Shown: positions 1 to 8,476, counted from the first letter of the stretch. The stretch: DNA of 64,000 nt from Pseudomonas phenolilytica (GCF_021432765.1 NZ_CP058908.1:2566001-2630000); one strand, 5' to 3'. The notes: generated from the sequence alone by a model not told the origin. Numbers and translations: made by a program.

Positions 1-74
1 TCGGCGGCGCGAGAGACGCTTTCCAGGCGGGCGATGGCAGAGAAAACCTGCATTTGTCTCAAGGTAAAATGCAT
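1..74 (-). CDS. finR: LysR-family regulator FinR, N-terminal fragment
   Basis: Partial gene running off the left edge. Reading leftwards from an ATG at 74, the 24 visible codons begin MHFTLRQMQVFSAIARLES, which is the typical first helix of a LysR-type winged-helix domain. The gene is divergent from fpr, and in pseudomonads the LysR regulator next to fpr is FinR, which is needed for fpr induction under superoxide stress. The identity as FinR therefore rests mainly on this neighbourhood; LysR membership rests on the visible residues. The effector domain lies outside the window. Confidence 0.72.
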   Translation of the reverse strand, partial: MHFTLRQMQVFSAIARLESVSRAA

Positions 75-140
75 ATCGATATAACCGATAACCCATATCT
101 TAATTATTTAATTAACGGATAAGCGATCTGTATATAAACT
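69..140 (+). promoter_or_regulatory. finR-fpr divergent control region with AT palindrome
   Basis: AT-rich intergenic segment between divergent finR and fpr. An interrupted palindrome TTAATTA-TT-TAATTAA lies at 100-115. It overlaps a possible -35 (TTAATT, 108-113) that is 17 bp from TATATA at 131-136, a plausible -10 for fpr. A LysR site overlapping the -35 suits FinR activation. Site and promoter are inferred from sequence only. Confidence 0.45.
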
Positions 141-192
141 GGCGCTCATCCGCGCAAGACGCACTATCCGTTGTAAACGAGGAACTCGCAGC

Positions 193-969
193 ATGAGCAA
201 CCTGAACGTGGAACGTGTCCTCAGTGTGCACCACTGGAACGATACGTTGTTCAGCTTCAAAACTACCCGCAATCCCGGCCTGCGGTTCGAAAACGGGCAG
301 TTCGTCATGATCGGTCTGGAAGTGGGTGGGCGTCCGCTAATGCGCGCCTACAGCATCGCCAGTCCGAACTATGAGGAGCATCTGGAGTTCTTCAGCATCA
401 AGGTGCAGGACGGTCCGCTGACCTCGCGCCTGCAGCACCTGCAGGAAGGCGATCAGCTGATGGTCAGCCGCAAGCCGACCGGGACGCTGGTGCTTGACGA
501 CCTGCTGCCGGGCAAGCATCTCTACCTCCTCAGCACCGGCACCGGGTTGGCGCCGTTCATGAGCGTCATCCAGGACCCCGAAACCTACGAGCGTTTCGAG
601 AAGGTCATCCTGGTGCATGGTGTGCGCTACGTGAATGAAGTGGCGTACCGCGAGTTCATCACCGAGCACCTGCCGCAGAACGAGTTTTTCGGCGAGGCGG
701 TCAAGGAGAAGCTGATTTACTACCCGACGGTGACGCGCGAACCTTTCGAGAATCAGGGACGACTCACCGATCTGATGCGCAGCGGCAAGTTGTTCAGTGA
801 TATTGGTCTGCCACCGATCAACCCTCAGGACGATCGCGCAATGATCTGTGGCAGCCCGAGCATGCTCGAAGAGACCAGCCAGGTGCTGGATAGCTTCGGC
901 CTGAAAGTTTCGCCGCGCATGGGCGATCCGGGCGACTACCTGATTGAACGCGCATTCGTCGAGAAGTAA
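193..969 (+). CDS. fpr: Ferredoxin--NADP+ reductase Fpr
   Basis: FAD enzyme of 258 aa that exchanges electrons between NADPH and ferredoxin or flavodoxin in the cytoplasm, feeding Fe-S repair and oxidative defence. The FAD-binding RAYS motif is at residues 51-54 and the NADP-binding GTGLAPF loop at 116-122. The protein ends in VEK, and its length matches the bacterial subclass of plant-type ferredoxin-NADP reductases found in pseudomonads. The ATG at 193 follows a GAGGAACTC ribosome-binding segment. It is transcribed away from finR, the expected activator, and followed at once by a strong hairpin, so it is probably monocistronic. Confidence 0.95.
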   Translation: MSNLNVERVLSVHHWNDTLFSFKTTRNPGLRFENGQFVMIGLEVGGRPLMRAYSIASPNYEEHLEFFSIKVQDGPLTSRLQHLQEGDQLMVSRKPTGTLVLDDLLPGKHLYLLSTGTGLAPFMSVIQDPETYERFEKVILVHGVRYVNEVAYREFITEHLPQNEFFGEAVKEKLIYYPTVTREPFENQGRLTDLMRSGKLFSDIGLPPINPQDDRAMICGSPSMLEETSQVLDSFGLKVSPRMGDPGDYLIERAFVEK

Positions 970-983
970 ACGCCGAGGTTGCG

Positions 984-1017
984 TCAGGCCAGCGCACACG
1001 ACGGTGCGCTGGCCTGA
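984..1017 (+). terminator. Hairpin terminator after fpr
   Basis: Perfect 14-bp stem TCAGGCCAGCGCAC / GTGCGCTGGCCTGA with loop ACGACG, 14 bases after the fpr stop. There is no clear U tract, so it may act in both directions between convergent fpr and ychJ. Confidence 0.7.
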
Positions 1018-1051
1018 TGATGAAGCAGGCCGCGGCTAGCGATTCGACTCG

Positions 1052-1540
1052 CTACAGATAGGCCGCACAGCATTTCTTGAATTTCAGTCCGCTGCCGCAA
1101 GGGCAGTTGTCGTTGCGTCCGACCTTGAGCGGTACCGTCGGATCGATGAAATACCAGCGGCCCTCCCGCTGGACGAATGCCGAACGTTCCTGATGACTAT
1201 GTTCGCCGCTCTGGTCGTGCCAGCGCGCGGTGAAGGTCACCAGCGCATGCTCCGGCTGACCACCCAGCACAGTGCTCTGCTCGATCTCCAGCCCCAGCCA
1301 GGTGCTTTCCAGGCTCCACTGGCGGATCGACTGCAGGTTCAGGAGTGGCTGTTGCACCGGCAGCGTGGTGGCTTGCAGGTAATCGATCAGGCCGAGCACA
1401 TAGGCGCTGTAGCGCGAGCGCATCAGCAACTCGGCGCTGGGCGCAGGCGTACCGGCGTGATAGCGGCCACAGCATTGGGCCAGGGTGTTTGCGCTGCCGC
1501 AGGGGCATTGTTCGGTTTGCGCTGCCAGTATGTTCATCAT
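1052..1540 (-). CDS. ychJ: YchJ family protein (UPF0225, two SEC-C motifs)
   Basis: About 162 aa with a cysteine-rich SEC-C zinc motif near each end: [13 protein letters not shown] at the N-terminus and [13 protein letters not shown] at the C-terminus, flanking an NTF2-like middle. This is the family layout. SEC-C motifs bind zinc (as at the SecA C-terminus), but the function of YchJ is unknown. The ATG at 1540 overlaps the TAA of the upstream DUF6231-like gene (TAATG), so the two are translationally coupled; a second ATG follows one codon later. Confidence 0.85.
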   Translation of the reverse strand: MMNILAAQTEQCPCGSANTLAQCCGRYHAGTPAPSAELLMRSRYSAYVLGLIDYLQATTLPVQQPLLNLQSIRQWSLESTWLGLEIEQSTVLGGQPEHALVTFTARWHDQSGEHSHQERSAFVQREGRWYFIDPTVPLKVGRNDNCPCGSGLKFKKCCAAYL

Positions 1541-2031
1541 TACCACCAGTATTTGCCGAACATTTGCGGATTGGCCCAGAACTTGGCGTTCAGCCAGTCG
1601 GGAATCTGCTTGTAATCCAGCAGGTCATAGGTGAATAGCGTGAGGGTCTGCGCGTCTCGTTGGAAGCGATCGGCTATCTGCAGGCCGAGCGAAAAGAAAT
1701 CGGTGGATTGCCAGTCGCTTGCCTCCAAATCGATTAAAACCGCCAGGCGGCTCGCATGGAGATTGCGAATACCGCCCAGCAGCTCACGGCCGTGACGTTT
1801 CGGTAGGTGTTCCAGGCAATCCACGATCAGCGCGAGATCGTAGCGCTGCTGCACGACATTCGGGGCCGGCGAGGCGCCGTCGATGTGGTCCGCCCGGCTG
1901 TGCGGATGGCCCGCCAGATAAGCGTCGAGCGCCGGCGGACGGCTTTGACCGACCTGAAGGACATGTTCTGGCTGGTACTGCTCGAGCAATGCGGCGAGCG
2001 CTTGCTGCGGCGTGCGGGCGTTGGCAATCAC
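1540..2031 (-). CDS. DUF6231-like conserved hypothetical protein
   Basis: Protein of 163 aa from a GTG at 2031, chosen because GAGG lies 8 bases upstream and the sequence from there ([18 protein letters not shown]) looks like the natural start; the open frame extends further but with low-complexity, non-coding-like composition. The middle reads HVLQVG..., then [14 protein letters not shown], resembling the glycine loop and post-II motif of a degenerate SAM-dependent methyltransferase, which is only a suggestion. It resembles the pseudomonad family labelled DUF6231. It overlaps ychJ by one base. I assign no function. Confidence 0.68.
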   Translation of the reverse strand: MIANARTPQQALAALLEQYQPEHVLQVGQSRPPALDAYLAGHPHSRADHIDGASPAPNVVQQRYDLALIVDCLEHLPKRHGRELLGGIRNLHASRLAVLIDLEASDWQSTDFFSLGLQIADRFQRDAQTLTLFTYDLLDYKQIPDWLNAKFWANPQMFGKYWW

Positions 2032-2161
2032 GCGAAAAATCCTCGACAAGAGGCGCAAGACTAGCGTGGTCACCGATCGCGGCCTAGTCTCAAAGCAACC
2101 GGAGCCGCCTGAGGTCGAGCAGGTGGTGGTTCTGGACGAACCCACAGCGGAGGTTTTATCG

Positions 2162-2794
2162 ATGAGTACCCTACGGACAGCAGTACCCGTGATTGTAATG
2201 ACCACGTTCCTGGCCGGTTGCGCGGGCGTGCAGAAGCAGGACTGGCCTACCTGTGCCGCAGTTGGTGGCGTCACGGGTGCCGCGCTTGGTGCGATCGAGA
2301 GTTCCACCTATGCCGGTTGGGGCGCCGTGATCGGCGGTGGTGTCGCGGCGGCCTATTGCTGGGCGAACGGCACCGAGGAGCAGACGGTCGCGGTGGTCGA
2401 AACCGTCGAGCCGATGCCGGCCGAGGAACCGGAGCCCGCAGCCGAGCCAGTGCGCGTCGAGCTTGACGTGAAGTTCGACTTCGACCGTGCGGTCGTCAAA
2501 CCTGACAGCTACGGAGATATCCAGAATCTCGCGGACTTCATGAAGGAGTACGGGCAGACCACCACGGTGCTGGAAGGCCATACCGACTCGGTCGGCACCG
2601 ATGCCTACAACCAGCGGCTTTCCGAGCGTCGCGCCAATGCTGTGCGCGAAGTGCTGGTCAACCAGTACGGCGTGGAGGCTGGTCGGGTGGATGCGGTCGG
2701 TTACGGTGAGTCGCGCCCGGTAGCGGATAATGCGACCGATGCCGGACGGGCAATCAACCGTCGAGTGGAAGCGGAAGTCGAAGCGCGACCCTGA
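2162..2794 (+). CDS. OmpA-family outer-membrane lipoprotein
   Basis: Protein of 210 aa. The signal peptide ends in the lipobox LAGC with Cys20 as the lipidated residue, and the next residues (AG) predict outer-membrane sorting. A glycine-rich segment at 33-68 looks like a glycine zipper. It is followed by an acidic Pro/Glu linker (85-97) and an OmpA C-terminal peptidoglycan-binding domain (about 99-206) with the conserved TD at 141-142, NQRLSERRA at 150-158 and GYGE at 181-183. The likely role is tethering the outer membrane to peptidoglycan. The ATG at 2162 was chosen over an upstream start because it begins the signal peptide and has GGAGG 8 bases upstream. Confidence 0.88.
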   Translation: MSTLRTAVPVIVMTTFLAGCAGVQKQDWPTCAAVGGVTGAALGAIESSTYAGWGAVIGGGVAAAYCWANGTEEQTVAVVETVEPMPAEEPEPAAEPVRVELDVKFDFDRAVVKPDSYGDIQNLADFMKEYGQTTTVLEGHTDSVGTDAYNQRLSERRANAVREVLVNQYGVEAGRVDAVGYGESRPVADNATDAGRAINRRVEAEVEARP

Positions 2795-2811
2795 TCCCAG
2801 ATGTACAACCG

Positions 2812-2837
2812 AGCCGGGCACTGCCCGGCTTTTCTTT
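2812..2837 (+). terminator. Terminator after OmpA-like gene
   Basis: Stem AGCCGGGCA / TGCCCGGCT, nearly contiguous, followed by TTTCTTT. Classic intrinsic terminator shape, between convergent genes. Confidence 0.85.
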
Positions 2838-2876
2838 GCGCACCGTGGTGTGCCGGAAGACACGGCACTTTTGTGC

Positions 2877-3341
2877 TCAGAACACCGGGCGCGCGCTGGC
2901 TATCGCGATGAGTGCAAGGCCGAGCAGCAGGTTCAGCCCCACCAATGCTCGAATCTTCCCCAGGACCGCACCGCCTGCCGGCCAATCCTGGCCGTCCACA
3001 GCGCGTCGGAGCGCCGGTAGCTGCAGCAGTACTAGCCGCAGAAACAGCGCCAGCATGACCAGATACAAGCCGGTCATCACATGTACGTAGCGAGGGGCGC
3101 TGGCCATCGCACCGAAGCGCAGATGCCACATACCGATGCCGCTGATTGGCAGCACTGCCACCGCGATCCAGACCCATTGGACGAACCGGCGGAACACCTC
3201 GGCCCACAGCCGCAGGCGTTCGGGCGCCTGCAATACGGCAACGGCCGCCGGGCGCAGAACCATCCAGGCGAAGAACATACCGCCCACCCACAACACGGCG
3301 GCCAATACGTGCAAGGCATAGAGCGAGGCAAATGGGGTCAT
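2877..3341 (-). CDS. CopD-like integral membrane protein
   Basis: Protein of 154 aa with four predicted membrane helices. It begins MTPFASLYALHVLAAVLWVG, with a His in the first helix followed by WVGGMFFAW, a pattern seen in CopD and DUF2269-like membrane proteins where helix-borne His residues can bind haem or copper. Further His residues are in WHLRF and YVHVMTG. It may be a small cytochrome-like or copper-related membrane protein, but no substrate can be read from the sequence. It is divergent from dinG, with 86 bp between the two start codons. Confidence 0.72.
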   Translation of the reverse strand: MTPFASLYALHVLAAVLWVGGMFFAWMVLRPAAVAVLQAPERLRLWAEVFRRFVQWVWIAVAVLPISGIGMWHLRFGAMASAPRYVHVMTGLYLVMLALFLRLVLLQLPALRRAVDGQDWPAGGAVLGKIRALVGLNLLLGLALIAIASARPVF

Positions 3342-3400
3342 GGCAAATCTCCGCTGGCGATCGGGGCGACGCGCGTTATCATAGCCGCCCATTTGAAGTA

Positions 3401-3416
3401 CTGAAAATATATACAG
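3401..3416 (+). promoter_or_regulatory. LexA (SOS) box upstream of dinG
   Basis: CTGAAAATATATACAG fits the LexA pattern CTG-N10-CAG with the AT-rich centre typical of strong boxes. It ends 11 bases before the dinG ATG. dinG is a known damage-inducible gene in other bacteria. No other good LexA box was noticed in the window. Confidence 0.78.
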
Positions 3417-3427
3417 CATCAGCGCCC

Positions 3428-5572
3428 ATGCTCAGCACCGAACTCAAGTCCCAGATCCAGGGCGCCTATTCCCGTTTTCTCGAGGCCAAGGGCCTCAAGC
3501 CGCGTTACGGTCAGCGGTTGATGATCGCCGAGGTAACCAAGGTGCTGGGCGCCATCAAGGCCGATGACGAGGGCCGTCGTGAAGGCGAGCCGGCGGTGGT
3601 GGCGGTGGAAGCCGGCACGGGCACTGGCAAGACCGTGGCCTACAGCATTGCGGCGATTCCAACGGCGAAGGCTGCCGGCAAGCGCCTAGTTATTGCTACC
3701 GCGACCGTTGCGCTGCAGGAGCAGATCGTCAACAAGGATCTCCCTGACCTGATGCGCAACAGCGGGCTGAATTTCAGCTTCGCCTTGGCCAAGGGGCGCG
3801 GGCGCTACCTGTGCCTGTCGAAGCTGGATCTACTGCTGCAGGAAGGGCACGCGCAGACGGCCACCGCTCAGCTGTTCGAGGAGGAGGGCTTTCGCATCGA
3901 CGTCGACGAGCGCAGCCAGAAGCTGTTCACCGGCATGATTGAAAAGCTCGCCGGCAACCGCTGGGATGGCGATCGCGACAGCTGGCCCGAAGAACTGGAC
4001 GATGCCGACTGGTCGCGTCTGACCACCGATCACAGCCAGTGCACCGGCCGACATTGCCCCAACTTCCAGCAATGCGCGTTCTACAAGGCCCGCGAGGGCA
4101 TGACCAAGGTCGATGTCATCGTCACCAACCACGACATGGTGCTAGCCGACCTGGCGCTCGGCGGCGGTGCGGTGCTGCCCGATCCGCGTGACACGCTATA
4201 CGTATTCGACGAAGGCCATCACCTGCCGGACAAGGCGATCGGCCATTTTGCGCATTTCACCCGTCTGCGTTCGACCGGTGAGTGGCTGGGGCAGGTGGAG
4301 AAGAATCTGACCAAGCTGCTCGCCCAGCATCCGTTGCCCGGTGAGCTCGGCAGGCTGATCGAAGGCGTGCCGGAGCTGGCGCGCGAGCTGCGCAGCCAGC
4401 AACAGTTCATGTTCAGCGCCTGCGAGCAACTGGCTGATTTCCGCGCCGGCGAGGATATGGAAGGGCGCGAGCGGCCGCGCCATCGCTTTGTCGGTGGTGT
4501 GGTGCCGGAACACCTGATCGAGCTGGGCGTAGAGTTGAAGAAGGGCTTCGCGCGCCTGACCGACCTGTTCACGCGCATCGCCGAGCTGCTCAAAGAGGCG
4601 ATGGATGGCGAGGCGGGCGGCGGCATCGCCAGTCACCAGGCGGAAGAGTGGTATCCACTGTTTGGCAGTCTGCTGACCCGCGCCCAGGGAAACTGGGAGT
4701 TGTGGACGGCGTTTACCGTCGAAGACCCGCAGGACAGTCCCCCAATGGCGCGCTGGCTGACGCTTGCCGATGGCGGTGCGTTGTTCGATATCGAGGTCAA
4801 TGCCAGCCCGATCCTGGCGGCCGAGACGTTGCGGCGCAATCTCTGGAATGTCGCTTACGGTGCACTGGTAACCTCTGCCACGCTGACGGCGCTCAACAGC
4901 TTCGACCGCTACCGCATGCGCGCAGGCCTGCCGCGGTCTGCCGTTACTGCCGTGGTGCCGAGTCCGTTTCATCATGCGGACGCCGGGGTCCTGCGGGTGC
5001 CAAACCTGCAAGCTGATCCGCGTGACGCGGCTGCGCACACCGCGGCGATCGTCCGCGAACTGCCGGGTCTGGTGGAGCATTCACGCGGTACGCTGGTGCT
5101 GTTCTCCTCGCGCCGGCAGATGCAGGACGTATTCGATGGCCTCGAGCGTGACTGGCGTCGCAGGGTGCTGATTCAAGGCAACCTGTCCAAACAGGAAACT
5201 CTGAACAAGCACCGCAAGCGGGTTGATGACGGAGAGTCCAGTGTGCTGTTCGGCCTGGCGAGTTTCGCCGAAGGGGTCGATCTGCCCGGTGCCTATTGCG
5301 AGCATGTGGTGATCGCCAAGATTCCCTTCGCAGTGCCGGACGATCCGGTGGAAGCGGCGCTGGCCGAGTGGATCGAAGCGCGGGGCGGCAATCCGTTCAT
5401 GGAAATTGCTGTGCCGGATGCTTCGCTGCGACTGGTGCAGGCCTGCGGTCGCCTGCTGCGCACCGAGGCCGACCGCGGCACCATCACCTTGCTCGACCGA
5501 CGAGTGGTGACACAGCGCTATGGCAAGGCGATTCTCAATGCGTTGCCGCCGTTTCGTCGTGAGATCGACTGA
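3428..5572 (+). CDS. dinG: ATP-dependent DNA helicase DinG
   Basis: Protein of 714 aa, a superfamily 2 (XPD-like) 5'-3' helicase that unwinds R-loops, D-loops and forks after DNA damage. Walker A is EAGTGTGKT at 61-69. Four cysteines (129, 205, 210, 216) match the spacing of the 4Fe-4S cluster. Motif II is DEGH at 261-264, a mild DEAH variant. The C-terminal motif VI region reads QACGRLLRTEADRG. The ATG at 3428 follows a LexA box by 11 bases. The same frame is open much further upstream, but that part overlaps the divergent CopD-like gene and is not natural protein sequence. Confidence 0.95.
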   Translation: MLSTELKSQIQGAYSRFLEAKGLKPRYGQRLMIAEVTKVLGAIKADDEGRREGEPAVVAVEAGTGTGKTVAYSIAAIPTAKAAGKRLVIATATVALQEQIVNKDLPDLMRNSGLNFSFALAKGRGRYLCLSKLDLLLQEGHAQTATAQLFEEEGFRIDVDERSQKLFTGMIEKLAGNRWDGDRDSWPEELDDADWSRLTTDHSQCTGRHCPNFQQCAFYKAREGMTKVDVIVTNHDMVLADLALGGGAVLPDPRDTLYVFDEGHHLPDKAIGHFAHFTRLRSTGEWLGQVEKNLTKLLAQHPLPGELGRLIEGVPELARELRSQQQFMFSACEQLADFRAGEDMEGRERPRHRFVGGVVPEHLIELGVELKKGFARLTDLFTRIAELLKEAMDGEAGGGIASHQAEEWYPLFGSLLTRAQGNWELWTAFTVEDPQDSPPMARWLTLADGGALFDIEVNASPILAAETLRRNLWNVAYGALVTSATLTALNSFDRYRMRAGLPRSAVTAVVPSPFHHADAGVLRVPNLQADPRDAAAHTAAIVRELPGLVEHSRGTLVLFSSRRQMQDVFDGLERDWRRRVLIQGNLSKQETLNKHRKRVDDGESSVLFGLASFAEGVDLPGAYCEHVVIAKIPFAVPDDPVEAALAEWIEARGGNPFMEIAVPDASLRLVQACGRLLRTEADRGTITLLDRRVVTQRYGKAILNALPPFRREID

Positions 5573-5655
5573 TTCCTTCCGACACATTCGTGCGGTTTTC
5601 TTCCGGTGAGGCTGCTGGAACAATGCGCCGATAACATCCGATCACAGGTGGCAGC

Positions 5656-6804
5656 GTGCAGATACAAGGTTATTTCGATCTTCGTTTCGAGGCGGTGCGA
5701 GATGCATTCGCCGCGCTTTTCGAGCACACCCAGACCCGCGGTGCGGCTGTCTGCGTGCAGATCGCCGGCGAGACGGTCGTCGATCTGTGGGCTGGCGTGG
5801 CTGACAATGCCGGTGAGCTGCCATGGCACGGCGATACGCTGGTCAACCTGTTCTCTTGTACCAAGACCTTCACCGCCGTCGCGGCGCTGCAATTGGTCGC
5901 CGAGGGCAAACTGCAGCTCGATGCGCCGGTTGCCGACGTCTGGCCGGAGTTCGCCGCCAACGGCAAGGCGCGCATCACGCTGCGCCAGCTGCTCTGCCAT
6001 CGCGCGGGTCTGCCTGCCCTGCGCCAGCCATTGCCGCCCGAGGCCCTGTACGACTGGAATGCCATGATCGCCGCAATAGCCGCGGAGCAGCCCTGGTGGA
6101 CGCCCGGCGAGGCCCAGGGCTACGCCGCGATGACCTACGGCTGGCTGGTGGGAGAGGTGATCCGACGAGCCGACGGATCGGAGCCGGGAGCTGCCATCGT
6201 GGCCAGAACGGCCACCCCGTTGGGGCTGGATTTCCATATCGGCCTCGATGACGAAGAGTTTCACCGCGTCGCTTACCTGACCCGCGCCAAAAACGAGTTC
6301 GGCGATGCGGCGGCGCAGCGGCTGTTCAAGGTCTTGATGAGTGATCCGGCATCGTTGAGCGCGCGTGCCTTCAACAATCCACCATCGATCATGAACAGCG
6401 GTAACAAGCCCGAGTGGCGGCGCATGGCGCAGCCCGCGGCGAACGGACATGGCAACGCGCGTTCTTTGGCAGGCTTCTATTCCGGTCTGCTGCTGGGGCG
6501 TTTGCTGGACACGGCCGTGCTCGATGAAATGCGTCGTGAGCACAGCGCTGGCGAAGACCTTACGCTGTTATCCCAGACCCGCTTCGGGCTTGGCTGTTGG
6601 CTCGATCAGCCAGAGGTCGCCAACGCGACTTTCGCGATGGGCCCGAGGGCTTTCGGCCATCCGGGAGCCGGCGGTAGTATCGGCTTCGCCGACCCCGACA
6701 GGGACCTGGCGTTCGGTTTCGCCACCAATACGCTCGGCCCTTATGTGCTGATGGACCCCCGTGCGCAGGCCCTGGCGCGAAGTGTGGCGCAATGCATCGG
6801 TTAA
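5656..6804 (+). CDS. Serine hydrolase, beta-lactamase family (EstB-like)
   Basis: Protein of 382 aa starting at GTG, with GGTGGCAGC upstream as a ribosome-binding segment. The S-x-x-K motif SCTK is at 67-70 and the second motif tyrosine is in GYAAMTYGW (about 155). A C-terminal HPGAGGSIGF replaces the KTG triad. This is the class C beta-lactamase/esterase fold (PF00144), usually acting as an esterase or peptidase rather than a lactamase. There is no signal peptide, so it is probably cytoplasmic. It stands alone between dinG and an OmpA-like lipoprotein gene. The substrate is unknown. Confidence 0.87.
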   Translation: MQIQGYFDLRFEAVRDAFAALFEHTQTRGAAVCVQIAGETVVDLWAGVADNAGELPWHGDTLVNLFSCTKTFTAVAALQLVAEGKLQLDAPVADVWPEFAANGKARITLRQLLCHRAGLPALRQPLPPEALYDWNAMIAAIAAEQPWWTPGEAQGYAAMTYGWLVGEVIRRADGSEPGAAIVARTATPLGLDFHIGLDDEEFHRVAYLTRAKNEFGDAAAQRLFKVLMSDPASLSARAFNNPPSIMNSGNKPEWRRMAQPAANGHGNARSLAGFYSGLLLGRLLDTAVLDEMRREHSAGEDLTLLSQTRFGLGCWLDQPEVANATFAMGPRAFGHPGAGGSIGFADPDRDLAFGFATNTLGPYVLMDPRAQALARSVAQCIG

Positions 6805-6937
6805 CCGCTCGTCAGTTCTGCATGGCAAGGCTTTGCAGGGCAGGGACTTGCGGCCACAATTTGATCAATCTCTTCAATTATTGCCGGCTGGGCTGCCTGG
6901 CGAGAATCTGAACTCAAACGTCTGACGGAATCCGCAC

Positions 6938-7624
6938 ATGAACATGCTGAAAAGCGCTTCTCTGATTGTCTGCCTGATGGTGGTCGGCTGCAGCTCCAAG
7001 GATGAGAAGCCCACCGAGGCCGCGGCTGCGGCGCCTGCCGTGGCGAAGGTCGATACGGCCTGGATGGACGATTACGAGCCGCGTTTGCGCGAGGCGATCA
7101 AGGATAGCCGCTTCGAGCTGGAGCGCCGCGACAACCTCTTGGTGATCACTGCTCCGGTGGATTCCTCATTCAATCCTGATCGTCCCGGCATGCTGTTGCC
7201 GGTCACGCTGGGTCCCATCACGCGGGTAGCCAAACTGGTGGAAAAGGACAGTAAGGCCGCCGTGGTTATTCTCGGCCACGCCGATAGCACCGGTTCCGAC
7301 GAGATCAATCGCACCATCAGTCGCGAGCGGGCCGGCGCAGTGGCCGCCATATTCCGCCTCAGCGGTTTGAAGCACGATCGCCTGCGCATCCGCGGCATGG
7401 GGTCGGACAAGCCGCGGGCTGCCAATGACAGCAAGGACGGGCGCGCGCTGAACCGTCGTGTCGAGATGCTGTTGACTCAGCAGGTCAGCTTGCTGGCGAC
7501 GGTAGCCGAATATAACGATCCGACTGCGACTGCGACTGCGACTGCGACTGCGACTGCCGCTGTAGCAGCACCGGCCGCGGCTACGCAGGTTGCGGTTGCC
7601 AAAACCGCCAAGGGCGAGAAGTAG
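6938..7624 (+). CDS. OmpA-family lipoprotein with Ala-Thr tail
   Basis: Protein of 228 aa. The lipobox VVGC places the lipidated Cys at residue 18, followed by SS, which predicts the outer membrane. An Ala-rich linker precedes an OmpA-like peptidoglycan-binding domain (about 60-185) with GHADSTGSDEINRTISRERA and a GMGSDKP motif. The C-terminal tail is low complexity: alternating Ala-Thr encoded by six exact CGACTG units, then Ala-rich sequence ending in KTAKGEK. It is a second OmpA-type lipoprotein near the one at 2162, but the two differ clearly and are not a recent duplicate. Confidence 0.86.
   Translation: MNMLKSASLIVCLMVVGCSSKDEKPTEAAAAAPAVAKVDTAWMDDYEPRLREAIKDSRFELERRDNLLVITAPVDSSFNPDRPGMLLPVTLGPITRVAKLVEKDSKAAVVILGHADSTGSDEINRTISRERAGAVAAIFRLSGLKHDRLRIRGMGSDKPRAANDSKDGRALNRRVEMLLTQQVSLLATVAEYNDPTATATATATATAAVAAPAAATQVAVAKTAKGEK
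7521..7556 (+). repeat. Hexanucleotide tandem repeat (CGACTG)x6
   Basis: Six perfect CGACTG units followed by a degenerate seventh (CCGCTG). In frame it encodes (Thr-Ala)n in the tail of the OmpA-like lipoprotein. Because the unit is 6 bp, copy-number change alters length without a frameshift. Confidence 0.95.
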
Positions 7625-7646
7625 CAGCACGGTAGTCGCATCATCG

Positions 7647-7674
7647 ACGGGCCTTTTCAGGCCCGTTTGCTTTT
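7647..7674 (+). terminator. Terminator after second OmpA-like gene
   Basis: Stem ACGGGCC / GGCCCGT with loop TTTTCA, then TTGCTTTT. Intrinsic terminator. Confidence 0.85.
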
Positions 7675-7810
7675 GCGTTGAATCAAGCGCGCGGCCTGGT
7701 TGCAGGGATAAGCTAGGCTCCGGGCGGCTGCGCGATGGCCGCCACCCGTGAGGCGAGTGCGCCGTGCGCTGCCTTCGATCCGGCCCGTTTGACGAAGAAG
7801 GAACCCGCGA

Positions 7811-8458
7811 ATGATCCAGTCCCTGGCCGATATGCGCCGCGACTACACCCGTGAAGGACTCAGCGAAGCGAACGCTCCTGACGAACCGTTCAGCCTGTTT
7901 CGCCAGTGGTTCGGTGAGGCGATGAAGACCGAGCAGGCGCCGGTCGAGCCCAATGCCATGTCGCTGGCGACCGTGGATGAGGCGGGCCGGCCGCACTGCC
8001 GGATTCTGCTGCTCAAGGCGCTGGATGAACGTGGTTTCACGTTCTTCACTAACTACGACAGCGACAAGGGGCAGCAGATGAGTCGGCAGCCTTTTGCCGC
8101 GATGACGTTTTTCTGGCCGACGCTGGAGCGCCAGGTGCGTATCGAGGGGCGGGTAGAGAAGGTCAGCGTCGAAGAGTCGGACGCCTACTACCATGTGCGG
8201 CCACTGGGTAGCCGCCTGGGCGCCTGGGCGTCGCCGCAGAGCCGGGTGATTGCCGATCGCGCAGAGCTGGAACGCCTGCTCGCCGCAACCGAACAACGCT
8301 TCCTCGATCAGGCACCGCACTGTCCGCCGCACTGGGGCGGCTACCGGTTGATACCGGAGCGTATCGAGTTCTGGCAGGGCCGTCCGAGCCGCCTGCATGA
8401 CCGGCTCGATTACCGCTGCGTGGCCGGTGGCTGGGAGCGTCGGCGACTGGCACCCTGA
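7811..8458 (+). CDS. pdxH: Pyridoxamine 5'-phosphate oxidase
   Basis: Protein of 215 aa, the FMN-dependent oxidase that converts pyridoxine or pyridoxamine 5'-phosphate to pyridoxal 5'-phosphate, the last step of vitamin B6 synthesis and salvage. It shows the N-terminal RRDYTREGL segment, the FMN-binding stretch [19 protein letters not shown] with a following SDKG, the AMTFFW and RQVRIEG motifs, and the C-terminal dimerisation signature ending WERRRLAP. Length and order match the family. The ATG follows GAAGAAGGAA. It is probably a single-gene unit. Confidence 0.96.
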   Translation: MIQSLADMRRDYTREGLSEANAPDEPFSLFRQWFGEAMKTEQAPVEPNAMSLATVDEAGRPHCRILLLKALDERGFTFFTNYDSDKGQQMSRQPFAAMTFFWPTLERQVRIEGRVEKVSVEESDAYYHVRPLGSRLGAWASPQSRVIADRAELERLLAATEQRFLDQAPHCPPHWGGYRLIPERIEFWQGRPSRLHDRLDYRCVAGGWERRRLAP

Positions 8459-8476
8459 AGCGTTCTTGAGTGAGCC

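Noticed and set aside
337-999. 220-codon frame antisense to fpr
   Set aside because: No start signal, and fpr has full family motifs in the other direction.
5656-6804. True beta-lactamase conferring resistance
   Set aside because: Lacks a signal peptide and the KTG triad; esterase-type HPGAGG instead.
7521-7556. CRISPR-like or VNTR array
   Set aside because: Units are contiguous with no spacers; a simple microsatellite inside a coding frame.
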